From Bacillota bacterium (lineage in GTDB: Bacteria; Bacillota; Clostridia; Acetivibrionales; JAFADI01), in the NCBI GenBank assembly GCA_023424965.1, contig JAFADI010000236.1, forward strand, positions 12,100 through 76,099: 64,000 nt of DNA, given 5' to 3'. The position numbers and the translations under genes are program-made. Of this stretch, positions 15,632 through 24,166 are shown piece by piece. Position 1 is the first letter of the stretch. Every line of letters begins with the position of its first letter. The notes under the pieces are model-generated. The model ran no database searches. It was not told where the DNA came from and worked only from the letters and a program-made list of their open reading frames with translations.

Positions 15632-17182
15632 ATGGGTGCTAAAAACAAAATAGAAGATTTAAAGGCCAGAAAAGAGAAGCTGCAGCTCGGCGGCGGTGCA
15701 GACAGCATTGAAAAGCAGCACAAGTCGGGAAAAATGACGGCCAGAGAAAGAATAAACCTGCTTTTTGACGACAACAGCTTTGTAGAAATTGATGCCTTTG
15801 TTGAAACCAGGACCACAGACTTCGATATGCAAAAGAAAAAAATTCCCGGAGACGGCGTAGTTACCGGATACGGAACGGTAAACGGGCGGCTGGTTTTTGT
15901 CTCGTCCCAGGATTTTACGGTGATTGGCGGATCTCTTGGAGAAATGCATGCCCGGAAAATAACCAAGGCCATGGACATGGCCATGAAGATGGGCGCGCCA
16001 TTTATTTGCATCAATGACTCGGGCGGAGCGAGGATCCAGGAAGGGATTGATTCCCTCAGCGGTTTTGGAGAGATATTCTACAGGAATACCCTGGCGTCGG
16101 GCGTGATACCCCAGATTTCCGTAATCATGGGTCCCTGTGCAGGCGGGGCGGTTTATTCTCCGGCCATTACGGACTTCATCTTCATGGTTGAGAAATCAAG
16201 CTATATGTTCATTACGGGACCGGAAGTCATCAAATCCGTCACCGGTGAGGACGTCACTTTCGAAAAGCTGGGAGGAGCGGAAGTACATAACGGTACCAGC
16301 GGAGTAGCCCATTTCAAGAACTCCAGCGAGCAGGAGTGCATTGCTGAAATCAAAAGGCTTATCGGCTTTCTTCCCGACAACAACATGTCGGAATCCAATG
16401 TGTACGCCGGAAACGATTCTTTCAGCAGGATTGTGGAGGAACTGGACGAAATTATTCCCGACGATGCAAACAAGCCCTATGATATGCTGGAGGTTATCGG
16501 AAAAATCGTGGACAACGGTGATTTCCTTGAAGTGCAGAAGTTTTTTGCCCCCAACATCATCATCGGCTTCGGGCGCCTTTATGGGAAAACCGTGGGTATC
16601 ATTGCAAACCAGCCCAAATATATGGCCGGTGTGCTCGATGTGAACTCGGCGGATAAGGCCGCAAGATTTGTGCGTTTCTGCGATGCCTTCAACATTCCCG
16701 TGGTCACCTTTACGGACGTGCCCGGGTATCTTCCCGGCGTGGGACAGGAGCACAGCGGCGTCATACGGCATGGAGCCAAACTGCTTTATGCTTTTTCCGA
16801 GGCCACGGTGCCGAAAGTCAATGTCATTTTAAGGAAGGCATACGGAGGCGCCTATATTGCCATGAACAGCAAACACCTGGGAGCCGACATGGTTTTTGCA
16901 TGGCCCACGGCGGAAATTGCCGTGATGGGAGCGGAAGGAGCCGCCAACATCGTATTCAGGAAAGAAATATCCTCCGCTGCCAACCCGGCGGAAGAAAAGA
17001 AAAAGAAGATCGAGGAATACAGGGATAAGTTCTCAAATCCTTATGTGGCAGCGGCAAGAGGCTATGTAGATGATGTAATTGAACCCTCCTCAACAAGGAA
17101 CAGGCTTATCAGCGCCCTGGAAATGCTGAACAACAAAAGGGAAAGCAGACCCCCCAAAAAGCATGGAAATATTCCATTATAG
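15632..17182 (+). CDS. mmdA: Carboxyltransferase acting on acyl-CoA (MmdA / transcarboxylase 12S subunit)
   Basis: About 516 residues from ATG 15632 (GAGGTGG 7 nt upstream; an earlier in-frame start at 15578 would add residues unlike the family). Crotonase-fold carboxyltransferase with two halves: DSGGARIQEGIDSLSGFG, GPCAGGAVYSPA and FITGPEVIKSVTGE (oxyanion holes), then DVPGYLPGVGQEHSGVIRHGAKLLYAFSEA and RKAYGGAYIAM. It moves the carboxyl group between methylmalonyl- or propionyl-CoA and biotin. The C-terminal KKHGNIPL tail closely resembles the Propionibacterium 12S subunit. It leads an operon with a biotin carrier and a pyruvate carboxyltransferase. Confidence 0.92.
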   Translation: MGAKNKIEDLKARKEKLQLGGGADSIEKQHKSGKMTARERINLLFDDNSFVEIDAFVETRTTDFDMQKKKIPGDGVVTGYGTVNGRLVFVSSQDFTVIGGSLGEMHARKITKAMDMAMKMGAPFICINDSGGARIQEGIDSLSGFGEIFYRNTLASGVIPQISVIMGPCAGGAVYSPAITDFIFMVEKSSYMFITGPEVIKSVTGEDVTFEKLGGAEVHNGTSGVAHFKNSSEQECIAEIKRLIGFLPDNNMSESNVYAGNDSFSRIVEELDEIIPDDANKPYDMLEVIGKIVDNGDFLEVQKFFAPNIIIGFGRLYGKTVGIIANQPKYMAGVLDVNSADKAARFVRFCDAFNIPVVTFTDVPGYLPGVGQEHSGVIRHGAKLLYAFSEATVPKVNVILRKAYGGAYIAMNSKHLGADMVFAWPTAEIAVMGAEGAANIVFRKEISSAANPAEEKKKKIEEYRDKFSNPYVAAARGYVDDVIEPSSTRNRLISALEMLNNKRESRPPKKHGNIPL

Positions 17183-17228
17183 TGTCAAAAACCATGGGAT
17201 TCCATGTCCTGAAGCTTTTATTTAGGGT

Positions 17229-17275
17229 ATCTATATGGTAATATGATATAGATTTTAATACTAATTTTAATACTA
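17229..17275. repeat. Intra-operon palindrome and tandem 12-bp repeat
   Basis: ATCTATAT (17229-17236) pairs with ATATAGAT (17246-17253) across 9 nt, followed by two perfect tandem copies of ATTTTAATACTA (17252-17275). The arms share TCTAT/ATAGA with the upstream operator, so this may be a second binding site (inference). Confidence 0.45.
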
Positions 17276-17363
17276 AGAAACATAGGTAAAAATAAATTGC
17301 ATGGGGTAAAGAGGATTTTTACAAAGGATCATTCATTTACCACCGGCGGAAATGGAGATGAAT

Positions 17364-17738
17364 ATGAAAAAATACTTGATTAAAGTAAATGGAAACCAGT
17401 ATGAGGTGGAAGTGGAAGAGGTGGGCTCACCTGCGGCAGCACCTGCACCCGCAGCGGCGGCTCCTGCCGTTTCTCCGGCCCCCGCCCCGGCTGCACCGGC
17501 AGCAGCAGCCTCACCTGCAGCGTCAGGTTCCGTAACTGTAAAAGCTCCGATGCCCGGCACCATTCTCAAAGTAAATGTAAATGCCGGTGATGCGGTTAAA
17601 AAAAATCAGGTATTGCTGATACTCGAAGCAATGAAGATGGAAAATGAAATTGTTGCTCCGTCCGATGGAAAGATTGTTTCCGTCAATGTTTCAAAGGGTT
17701 CTTCCGTAAATGCCGGAGACGTTCTGGTATCAATGTAA
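17364..17738 (+). CDS. Biotin carrier protein (transcarboxylase 1.3S / decarboxylase biotin subunit)
   Basis: About 124 residues from ATG 17364 (GGAG 6 nt upstream; in-frame ATG at 17352 is the alternative). The N-terminal segment MKKYLIKVNGNQYEVEVEEV is followed by a flexible Ala/Pro linker of about 35 residues (residues ~28-60) and a biotinyl domain with the biotinylation motif EAMKMENEI (Lys in AMKM). The mobile linker lets biotin shuttle between the two carboxyltransferases encoded on either side. Length and layout match the free 1.3S subunit rather than a fused biotin domain. Confidence 0.93.
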   Translation: MKKYLIKVNGNQYEVEVEEVGSPAAAPAPAAAAPAVSPAPAPAAPAAAASPAASGSVTVKAPMPGTILKVNVNAGDAVKKNQVLLILEAMKMENEIVAPSDGKIVSVNVSKGSSVNAGDVLVSM

Positions 17739-17772
17739 CGAGGAAGACCACAATAGAAGGAGGTGTAAAACC

Positions 17773-19296
17773 TTGGCCAGAGTTGGAATTACTGAAACTG
17801 TACTGAGGGATGCACATCAGTCCTTGATTGCTACAAGGATGAAAACCGATGAAATGCTTCCCATCATAGAAAAGCTCGACAAAGTGGGGTATCATTCGCT
17901 GGAGGCCTGGGGAGGCGCAACCTTTGATTCGTGCCTCAGGTTTTTGAAGGAAGATCCCTGGGAAAGGCTCAGGAAGCTCCGGAGCAAAGCAAAGAATACC
18001 AAGCTCCAGATGCTTTTGAGAGGACAAAACCTGCTCGGCTACAAACATTATGCCGATGATGTGGTTGAATATTTTGTGCGCAAGGCAATCGCCAATGGAA
18101 TGGATATTATCCGAATATTTGACGCCTTGAATGATCCCAGGAATATCGAAACTGCCATCAAGGCATGTAAGAAGGAAGGCGGCCATGCCCAGGGAACGGT
18201 ATGCTATACCATAAGCCCCGTTCACAACCTGGAGCTTTTTGTGAAAGACGCCAAAACCCTTGAAGACATGGGAGCCGACTCCATCTGCGTAAAGGACATG
18301 GCGGGACTGCTGACTCCTTATGCGGCCTATGATCTTATCAAGGCTTTCAAGGAAAATGTGAGCATTCCCATACAACTGCATACCCACTACACGAGCGGTG
18401 TCGCCTCCATGACTTACCTCAAGGCCATTGAAGCGGGCTGTGACGTGATTGACTGCGCCATTTCGCCCATGGCCATGGGAACTTCGCAGCCGCCCACAGA
18501 ACCAATGGTAGCTACATTGAAGGATACTCCCTATGATACCGGGTTGGACCTGGGCCTTCTCAGCGAAATCGCAGATTATTTCAGACCCATCAAAGAAAAA
18601 TACATTGCCAGCGGACTGCTGGATGTAAAAGTTATGGGTGTGGACGTCAACGCGCTGATATACCAGGTTCCCGGAGGAATGCTCTCAAATCTGGTATCCC
18701 AGTTGAAACAGGCGGGAAAATCTGATAAGTTTGAAGAGGTGCTGAAAGAAGTGCCCAGGGTGAGGGAGGAATTCGGATATCCTCCGCTGGTAACCCCTAC
18801 AAGTCAGATTGTAGGCACCCAGGCGGTAATGAATGTCATTGCCGGCGAGAGGTACAAAATGGTTCCGAAAGAATCCAGGGACCTTTTGAGAGGAGCCTAT
18901 GGAAAGACTCCGGCTCCCATATCGCAAAAGCTGCAAAAGGAAATACTGGGCGGAGAAGAGCCCATAACCGTCAGGCCTGCCGATCTTATTGCCCCGGAGC
19001 TGGAGAAGATCAGGGAGCAGATCGCCCAGTACATTGAGCAGGACGAGGATGTATTGTCCTATGCCCTCCTGCCCCAGGTGGCGGAAGAATTTTTCAAATA
19101 CCGTATCGCCCAGAGGAACAAACCGGAAGACAGCGGGGAAGAGGTGGTGGCCGTTATTTCCGCCGCCATTGCAGCCATCAGTGCCCAAACAGGCCGCCAG
19201 ATGGTGGTGAAATCCGTAAGACCCGTAGGACCGGCGGATGCTGCTCCCCAGACCCAGAGCAGGCCTTCCTTCTGGAAGTTCTTCGGCAAGTTCTGA
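17773..19296 (+). CDS. Pyruvate/oxaloacetate carboxyltransferase (transcarboxylase 5S / OadA-like)
   Basis: About 507 residues from a TTG start; GGAGGTG is 7 nt upstream and the protein then reads MARVGITETVLRDAHQS as in homologues. A TIM-barrel carboxyltransferase: metal-ligand motifs RDAHQSL, the carbamylated-Lys motif CVKDMAGLL, and LHTHYTSG. A long CASE-type C-terminal region includes VPRVREEFGYPPLVTPTSQIVGTQA. It transfers carboxyl groups between biotin and pyruvate/oxaloacetate. There is no C-terminal biotin domain; that role falls to the separate upstream gene, as in the Propionibacterium 5S subunit. The last ~45 residues are an unusual Ala/Ile- then Pro/Gln-rich tail. Confidence 0.92.
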   Translation: MARVGITETVLRDAHQSLIATRMKTDEMLPIIEKLDKVGYHSLEAWGGATFDSCLRFLKEDPWERLRKLRSKAKNTKLQMLLRGQNLLGYKHYADDVVEYFVRKAIANGMDIIRIFDALNDPRNIETAIKACKKEGGHAQGTVCYTISPVHNLELFVKDAKTLEDMGADSICVKDMAGLLTPYAAYDLIKAFKENVSIPIQLHTHYTSGVASMTYLKAIEAGCDVIDCAISPMAMGTSQPPTEPMVATLKDTPYDTGLDLGLLSEIADYFRPIKEKYIASGLLDVKVMGVDVNALIYQVPGGMLSNLVSQLKQAGKSDKFEEVLKEVPRVREEFGYPPLVTPTSQIVGTQAVMNVIAGERYKMVPKESRDLLRGAYGKTPAPISQKLQKEILGGEEPITVRPADLIAPELEKIREQIAQYIEQDEDVLSYALLPQVAEEFFKYRIAQRNKPEDSGEEVVAVISAAIAAISAQTGRQMVVKSVRPVGPADAAPQTQSRPSFWKFFGKF

Positions 19297-19307
19297 AGAC
19301 ATATATT

Positions 19308-19982
19308 TCAGGTGCCCGGTATCGACGGTTTTGTTCTGTCTACCGGGCACTTGCTGTGCAGGTAAACATAGTTTTCCTTGTTGCTGGTATACGTCAGCAC
19401 CTTTATTCTGGATCCCTTCCGGATGTGCTTTCCACATTTCAGGCAGTGATACTGGGTGCTGTCCATGATGGAATAGGATACCTCCGGCTTTATGCCGGAG
19501 AACTTTTCCCAGCTTTTCCACCCCACCTTGCACAGGCCGATTCTACTGTCAAAATCCGCGAATACCCACCGGAGCAGCTTGTGGAAGTGAAAGGGATACC
19601 TTGTGTATTTTATGTACTGCCTGGGAAGGCCGAGGCTTACGGTGTAAAGCTCGAAATTTTTTTCCACCACTTCCTGTATGCGGCCGGTGATGTGGGTCCC
19701 ATACCAGCAAAAGCCCTTTTCCTCAAGCCAGCCCTTAAGTTCCTGGAACATGTAGCCCCGGCATATTTCAATGGTTTCCGAGGTGCTTACGTTTAAGCTT
19801 TTAAAACCTTTTTCCACAATATGGACCACTTCATCCAGATAGAGTTTTTTCTTAAAATTTTCTTTATTATACAAATCCACCGGAATGATATCAAAATAAT
19901 ATTCGTTGCTTTCCGGCCGGTAGATTCCTATGCACGTGCCTCCCACAAAGCTCCCGCTGCCCGCATCGTCAATCTGTATCAT
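19308..19982 (-). CDS. Conserved protein of unknown function with C-terminal Cys pairs
   Basis: 224 residues, ATG start with GGGAGA upstream on the minus strand. The N terminus IQIDDAGSGSFVGGTCIGIYR, with paired acidic residues before a glycine-rich strand, is suggestive of an RNase H-like fold (inference only). The middle contains EICRGYMFQELKGWLEEKG and ITGRIQEVVEKNF. The C terminus has CLKCGKHIRKGS and, about 25 residues on, LHSKCPVD, a plausible zinc site. I do not recognise a characterised family. It converges on the transcarboxylase operon, 12 bp from its end. Confidence 0.7.
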   Translation of the reverse strand: MIQIDDAGSGSFVGGTCIGIYRPESNEYYFDIIPVDLYNKENFKKKLYLDEVVHIVEKGFKSLNVSTSETIEICRGYMFQELKGWLEEKGFCWYGTHITGRIQEVVEKNFELYTVSLGLPRQYIKYTRYPFHFHKLLRWVFADFDSRIGLCKVGWKSWEKFSGIKPEVSYSIMDSTQYHCLKCGKHIRKGSRIKVLTYTSNKENYVYLHSKCPVDRTKPSIPGT

Positions 19983-20134
19983 CGCTGTCTCCCTGTATGA
20001 GTTATTTTAACCGCTTTTCAAAAATGCAGCCTCTTGATTTTTATCCTGCAAAAATGTAATATTATAATGTTATTATATTATTTGAAAATGCCCGACATAA
20101 TATGAACTGTAGATAAATCAAGAGGAGTGTTTTT

Positions 20135-21034
20135 ATGGAGAACAGGCATCAGGACCTGATCAAAAAAATTCAGGATGGTACCCCGGATTTCAGCAAAGGC
20201 CAGAAGCTTATCGCAAACTATATCATCAACCATTATGACAAAGCTGCTTTCATGACCGCCGCGAGACTGGGGGAAATCGTGGGAGTCAGTGAATCGACGG
20301 TGGTAAGGTTTGCAATTGAGCTTGGCTTTGACGGCTACCCCAAGCTTCAGAAGGTTTTACAGGAATTGATCAAAAGCAAGCTCACTGCCGTACAAAGGAT
20401 CGAGGTTACCTCCAACCGTATCAACGAGGATAACATTTTAAAAAGCGTGCTCCATTCGGACATGGAAAAGCTCAAGATAACCCTGGAGGAAATGGATCAG
20501 GAAAGCTTCAACCAGGCGGTGGAATGCATTCTGAACGCCAAGAAGCTTTACATCCTCGGGGTCAGGAGTGCAGCTCCCCTTGCAAGTTTTTTGGGTTTTT
20601 ACTTCAACCTTATTTTTGACAACATACGGCTTGTACATACGACCAGCGTCAGTGAAATGTTTGAACAAATCATCCGGGTATCGGAAGACGATGTGGTCAT
20701 AGGAATCAGCTTCCCGAGATACTCCAAGAGGACCATCAAAGCGCTGCAGTTTGTAAAAAGCCAGGGCGCAAAGGTCATTGCCATCACCGACAGCAAGGAA
20801 TCTCCGCTGGCTGAAACCGCCGACCACTCTCTCATCGCAAGAAGCGACATGGCGTCCTTTGTAGATTCCCTGGTGGCTCCCCTCAGCATCATTAATGCAC
20901 TCATCGTCGCTGTGGGAATGAGAAAGAAGCAGGATGTCTATGACATTTTCGAAAAGCTTGAAAAGATCTGGGATGAATACCAGGTTTACGAGAAGAACGA
21001 CGAACTTGAACCCAACAGAAAGGTAGACTATTAA
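20135..21034 (+). CDS. MurR/RpiR family transcriptional regulator
   Basis: 299 residues. An N-terminal RpiR helix-turn-helix domain (residues about 1-80: MTAARLGEIVGVSESTVVRFAIELGFDGYPKLQKVLQ, read in parts) is joined to a SIS sugar-phosphate-binding domain (about 120-260) with LYILGVRSAAPLASF and VIGISFPRYSKRTIKALQ. Such regulators sense phosphosugars. The adjacent gene (2 nt away) is a histidine phosphatase, so the two are an operon; the regulated pathway is not shown. RBS AAGAGGAG precedes the ATG. Confidence 0.92.
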   Translation: MENRHQDLIKKIQDGTPDFSKGQKLIANYIINHYDKAAFMTAARLGEIVGVSESTVVRFAIELGFDGYPKLQKVLQELIKSKLTAVQRIEVTSNRINEDNILKSVLHSDMEKLKITLEEMDQESFNQAVECILNAKKLYILGVRSAAPLASFLGFYFNLIFDNIRLVHTTSVSEMFEQIIRVSEDDVVIGISFPRYSKRTIKALQFVKSQGAKVIAITDSKESPLAETADHSLIARSDMASFVDSLVAPLSIINALIVAVGMRKKQDVYDIFEKLEKIWDEYQVYEKNDELEPNRKVDY

Positions 21035-21035
21035 A

Positions 21036-21668
21036 TTGACGGGACTGTACCTTGTAAGGCATGGAGAAACCGACTGGAACCGGGCAAACCGGTGCCAGGG
21101 GTGTATCGACATTGATTTGAACGAAGAAGGGGTAAAACAGGCGGAAGCCGTGGCAGAAAGGCTTGCGGGGGAGCCCATCGACATTGTATTTTCCAGCCAG
21201 CTCTCAAGAGCTGTCAATACGGCGGCGAAAATCGCTGAAAAGCATTCACTGGAAGTAATAAAAAGCAAGGCGTTGAATGAAATTGCCTTCGGGGAGTGGG
21301 AAGGCCTTACCTTTGAGGAGATGCGGGCAAGGACCGATTACAATTTTTCCTGCTGGAAGACGACACCCCATCTGGCCAGTTTTCCGGGAGAAGGAAACCT
21401 GGAAAGAGTCATGCAGCGGTCCATGGATTTCATTACACAAATAATTAAAGAAAATGAAGGCAAAAATATTGTTGTGGTGTCTCACGGGGGAATACTGAAG
21501 ACCATCATTCTGGGGCTTTTGGACATACCCCTTGCGGCATACAACAGGTTTTACATGACCAATGCGTCTTTGAGTTTCTTGACAATCGACGGGGAAAGAA
21601 GCTATATAAACTTTCTCAATGATGCAAACCATTTAAGAAGCAGGGAAAACACCAGGCCCATTTTTTAA
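21036..21668 (+). CDS. Histidine phosphatase family protein (phosphoglycerate mutase-like)
   Basis: 210 residues with a TTG start one nucleotide after the RpiR stop (TTAAATTG). Catalytic motif LVRHGETDWN (H about 9), IVFSSQLSRAVNTA, FGEWEGLTFEEM and the second histidine in VVVSHGGILKTII are intact. The small size fits broad phosphatases such as CobC, GpmB or PhoE types; no cobalamin genes are near, so the substrate is open. Coupled to the upstream sugar-phosphate regulator. Confidence 0.9.
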   Translation: MTGLYLVRHGETDWNRANRCQGCIDIDLNEEGVKQAEAVAERLAGEPIDIVFSSQLSRAVNTAAKIAEKHSLEVIKSKALNEIAFGEWEGLTFEEMRARTDYNFSCWKTTPHLASFPGEGNLERVMQRSMDFITQIIKENEGKNIVVVSHGGILKTIILGLLDIPLAAYNRFYMTNASLSFLTIDGERSYINFLNDANHLRSRENTRPIF

Positions 21669-21697
21669 CGACACCGACGAAGGTATGGGGAAAATAT

Positions 21698-22927
21698 ATG
21701 AGCAAACAGGTTGTAGTGATAGGTGCCGGAGCCGCAGGGCTTATGGCGGCGGGGAAAGCCGCGGAGCTTGGAAAAGCGGTCAGCCTTGTGGAGAAAAACG
21801 ACAGAATCGGGAAGAAGCTGCTGATATCCGGCAAGGGAAGATGCAATATAACAAACAACACGGATATGGAAGGATTGATTGAAAATATTCCTGGCAACGG
21901 GAATTTTTTATATTCCGCTTTTTATACCTTTTCCAACGCGGACATTGTTGATTTTTTTGAAAAGCACCAGCTGCCCACCAAGGTGGAGCGGGGCGGAAGG
22001 ATATTTCCCCAGTCGGATAAGGCCAAGGATGTGGTGGATGCCCTCTGGAGGTATGTAAATAGAAACAGGGTCAGGCTTTTGCTTAAGTCGCCTGTAGAAA
22101 GTATACGCACAGTCAATGGAGAAGTGAAAGCCGTGGTTCTCAAAAACGGCGAACAGCTTGAATGCGATGCGGCCATCCTGGCTACGGGGGGAGCCTCCTA
22201 TCCCGGTACCGGTTCGACGGGTGACGGCTATGCCATTGCCCGCAGGCTGGGACACAGCATTGCAGCCCTGAAGCCCTCCCTTGTACCCCTGGTGGCGGAG
22301 GAATCCTGGGTCAAAGAGCTTCAGGGACTGTCACTGAAAAACATTTCCGTCACCATCCTCAATAAAAACCGGAAAAAGGTATATTCGGATTTCGGAGAAA
22401 TGCTCTTCACCCATTTCGGTGTGTCGGGACCCGTGATTTTAAGCGGCAGCAGGCATGTACTGGACTATAACTACAGGGATATAAAGCTTGTCATCGACCT
22501 GAAGCCCGCACTGTCGGAAGAAAAGCTGGACGAAAGGCTACAGCGGGATTTTGAAAAGTTCTCCAGGAAACAGTTCAAAAATGCCCTGGACGAGTTGCTG
22601 CCTCAAAAAATGATTCCTGTCATCATACGGCTTTCGGGAATTTCACCCGACAAATCCGTCAACCAGATTACCAGGGAAGAAAGACGCGGCCTCATAAGGC
22701 TTTTGAAAAATCTTGAAATAACCATCACCGGTTCAAGGCCTATCGAGGAAGCCATTGTCACCGCGGGAGGGGTTTCCACCGATGAAATCAATCCCTCCAC
22801 CATGGAATCCAAGCTTATCAAAGGGCTTTATTTTGCCGGGGAACTGATCGATGTGGACGCCTATACGGGAGGTTTCAACCTCACCATTGCCTTTTCCACG
22901 GGCTATCTGGCCGGGATCAACTGCTGA
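21698..22927 (+). CDS. HI0933-like FAD-dependent oxidoreductase
   Basis: 409 residues. An N-terminal FAD-binding Rossmann motif VVIGAGAAGLMAAGKAAELG is followed by the HI0933-family segments NDRIGKKLLISGKGRCNITNN, LATGGASYPGTGSTGDGY and the C-terminal VTAGGVSTDEINPSTMESK with YFAGELIDVDAYTGGFNL. The family is widespread and its substrate is unknown. In Clostridia it often precedes cmk, as here four genes later. RBS is weak (GGGGAAA). A 9-bp hairpin follows it. Confidence 0.93.
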   Translation: MSKQVVVIGAGAAGLMAAGKAAELGKAVSLVEKNDRIGKKLLISGKGRCNITNNTDMEGLIENIPGNGNFLYSAFYTFSNADIVDFFEKHQLPTKVERGGRIFPQSDKAKDVVDALWRYVNRNRVRLLLKSPVESIRTVNGEVKAVVLKNGEQLECDAAILATGGASYPGTGSTGDGYAIARRLGHSIAALKPSLVPLVAEESWVKELQGLSLKNISVTILNKNRKKVYSDFGEMLFTHFGVSGPVILSGSRHVLDYNYRDIKLVIDLKPALSEEKLDERLQRDFEKFSRKQFKNALDELLPQKMIPVIIRLSGISPDKSVNQITREERRGLIRLLKNLEITITGSRPIEEAIVTAGGVSTDEINPSTMESKLIKGLYFAGELIDVDAYTGGFNLTIAFSTGYLAGINC

Positions 22928-22986
22928 CGGCAGACCTTCAAACCAAACTCCCGGCGTATTTTTTTGCTCCCTTACGCATATTATTT

Positions 22987-23027
22987 AGGAGGCTGGAAAA
23001 AGGACCATCTTATTTTCACAGCCTCCT
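22987..23027. terminator. Hairpin after the HI0933-like gene
   Basis: AGGAGGCTG (22987-22995) pairs perfectly with CAGCCTCCT (23019-23027) across a 23-nt loop, followed by TTTAAAAG. The T run is short, so termination is uncertain. Confidence 0.45.
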
Positions 23028-23103
23028 TTAAAAGCCTTCAAACGGGGAATAATTATAGGGAACTTTATTTTAACCGTTCCCATGATATGCGGGGTGGCAA
23101 TTG

Positions 23104-23598
23104 ATGAAATTTATCGTGTTTAAAGCTAATACCAGGGGCAAACAGCCAAACAAAAGGGACTATCGGCTCAGCTTTGAAAGGCTGCTCTTTATCCTTTTCA
23201 TTTTAACCTTTTCGCTTTTGATTATCATCCAGACGGCGCTCATCAATCCCTCGACGAGAACCTTCCTTACCTCCGACAGCGAGCTCGAAGGAACTCCCAT
23301 GGGGGTCGAGGAATTTTTTTATGAAGAAGGCAGTGTTTCCCTGAGCCTGCTGGGAGAGGAGCCTAACCCGGAACTAAAAGTACTGGTCAATGGAGAAGCC
23401 GTTGCCGCTTTTGACGAGATGCTGATAAGCGTTGACGTCAAGGACGGGGATGTGGTGGAAATTGACGGAAGCTCCTCGGGAACGGGTGCCGGTGTAGAGG
23501 TGGTTTCAAAGAGCGACAACATAAAAACCCAATGTGTGGGCAAAAAGGTGAGTGTGAAAGGAAATATCAAAAAAGTGACGGACATCAATATTGATTAA
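23104..23598 (+). CDS. Single-pass membrane protein, unknown function
   Basis: About 164 residues from ATG 23104 (GGGGTGG 6 nt upstream; TTG at 23101 is the alternative). Basic N-terminal region, one membrane helix (LLFILFILTFSLLIIIQTAL, about residues 36-55), then an extracytoplasmic, acidic domain rich in Val/Gly/Asp. The outer part reads like a small beta-sandwich (VLVNGEAVAAF, VDVKDGDVVEIDGSS). Not assigned to a named family. It lies between the HI0933-like gene and hutP. Confidence 0.65.
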   Translation: MKFIVFKANTRGKQPNKRDYRLSFERLLFILFILTFSLLIIIQTALINPSTRTFLTSDSELEGTPMGVEEFFYEEGSVSLSLLGEEPNPELKVLVNGEAVAAFDEMLISVDVKDGDVVEIDGSSSGTGAGVEVVSKSDNIKTQCVGKKVSVKGNIKKVTDINID

Positions 23599-23632
23599 GG
23601 GCAATCAGGGACTTAAAATCGATAATATTCTG

Positions 23633-23661
23633 TTGTTTTGGACCCGTTCATCTTATATAAT
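23633..23661 (+). promoter_or_regulatory. Putative promoter of the hutP-like gene
   Basis: TTGTTT (23633-23638), 17-bp spacer, TATAAT (23656-23661), 35 bp before the ATG. It probably drives the hutP-aroH-cmk-plsC-ispH/rpsA run. Confidence 0.6.
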
Positions 23662-23695
23662 GTAAATTATACATAAAATACTATTTGGAGAAATT

Positions 23696-24130
23696 ATGAA
23701 TAAAACGGATGAAGGCCACAGGAACTACGGAAGCAAGGAGATCGCAAGCGCGGCCATAAGGCTTGCCCTGACCACCGACCGGCAGGATGAAAAGCTGCTC
23801 CAGGGAGAGTACGCAAAGACCGGCATCCATACGGCGGCGGTGGATTATGGCGGCGAATTTATCAATTCTGTCATGAAGATCATTGAGCGGGCTGTCGTAT
23901 CCTCAAAAAGAGAGGGTGTCATTTCCGACAGTCATGCTGAAGAGGGGGCTGTGGCGGGAGCCACACGGGAAGCCCTGTCCCAGATTATGCCCAAAGCGCT
24001 GGGCCTGAATGTGGGCGGGAAAATAGGCATCGCAAGAAACAGGGACCACATCAGTGTGGCCATTTTCTTTGGGATTGGACTGCTTCACCTCAATGAAGTT
24101 TCAATAGGATTGGGCCACAGGGTGGTATAA
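23696..24130 (+). CDS. hutP: HutP family protein
   Basis: 144 residues, the usual HutP size. Bacillus HutP is a histidine-activated RNA-binding antiterminator. The core ERAVVSSKREGVISDSHAEEG then ATREAL and the C-terminal HISVAIFFGIGLLHLNEV are recognisable. The first ligand histidine (SDSHAEE) is kept. The HxxxH spacing seen in Bacillus HutP is not: the equivalent stretch is longer and has Gly/Ala where the second His would be. No hut genes are nearby; chorismate mutase and cmk follow. Its RNA target and ligand are unknown. Confidence 0.85.
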   Translation: MNKTDEGHRNYGSKEIASAAIRLALTTDRQDEKLLQGEYAKTGIHTAAVDYGGEFINSVMKIIERAVVSSKREGVISDSHAEEGAVAGATREALSQIMPKALGLNVGGKIGIARNRDHISVAIFFGIGLLHLNEVSIGLGHRVV

Positions 24131-24166
24131 TATGAATAGAGAATGGTAGCATGGAGGTAGGATGTG

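Noticed and set aside
17710..17772. Upstream in-frame extension of the 5S-type carboxyltransferase
   Set aside because: It overlaps the biotin carrier gene, has no RBS and no homology; TTG 17773 has GGAGGTG and gives the conserved N terminus.
15632..19296. Sodium-pumping oxaloacetate/methylmalonyl-CoA decarboxylase
   Set aside because: No beta (membrane) or gamma subunit is present in or next to the operon; the subunit set fits a soluble transcarboxylase better.
19356..19796. A 146-residue plus-strand frame after the transcarboxylase
   Set aside because: Antisense to the minus-strand zinc-type protein, which has a proper RBS and a Cys motif; the plus frame has neither.
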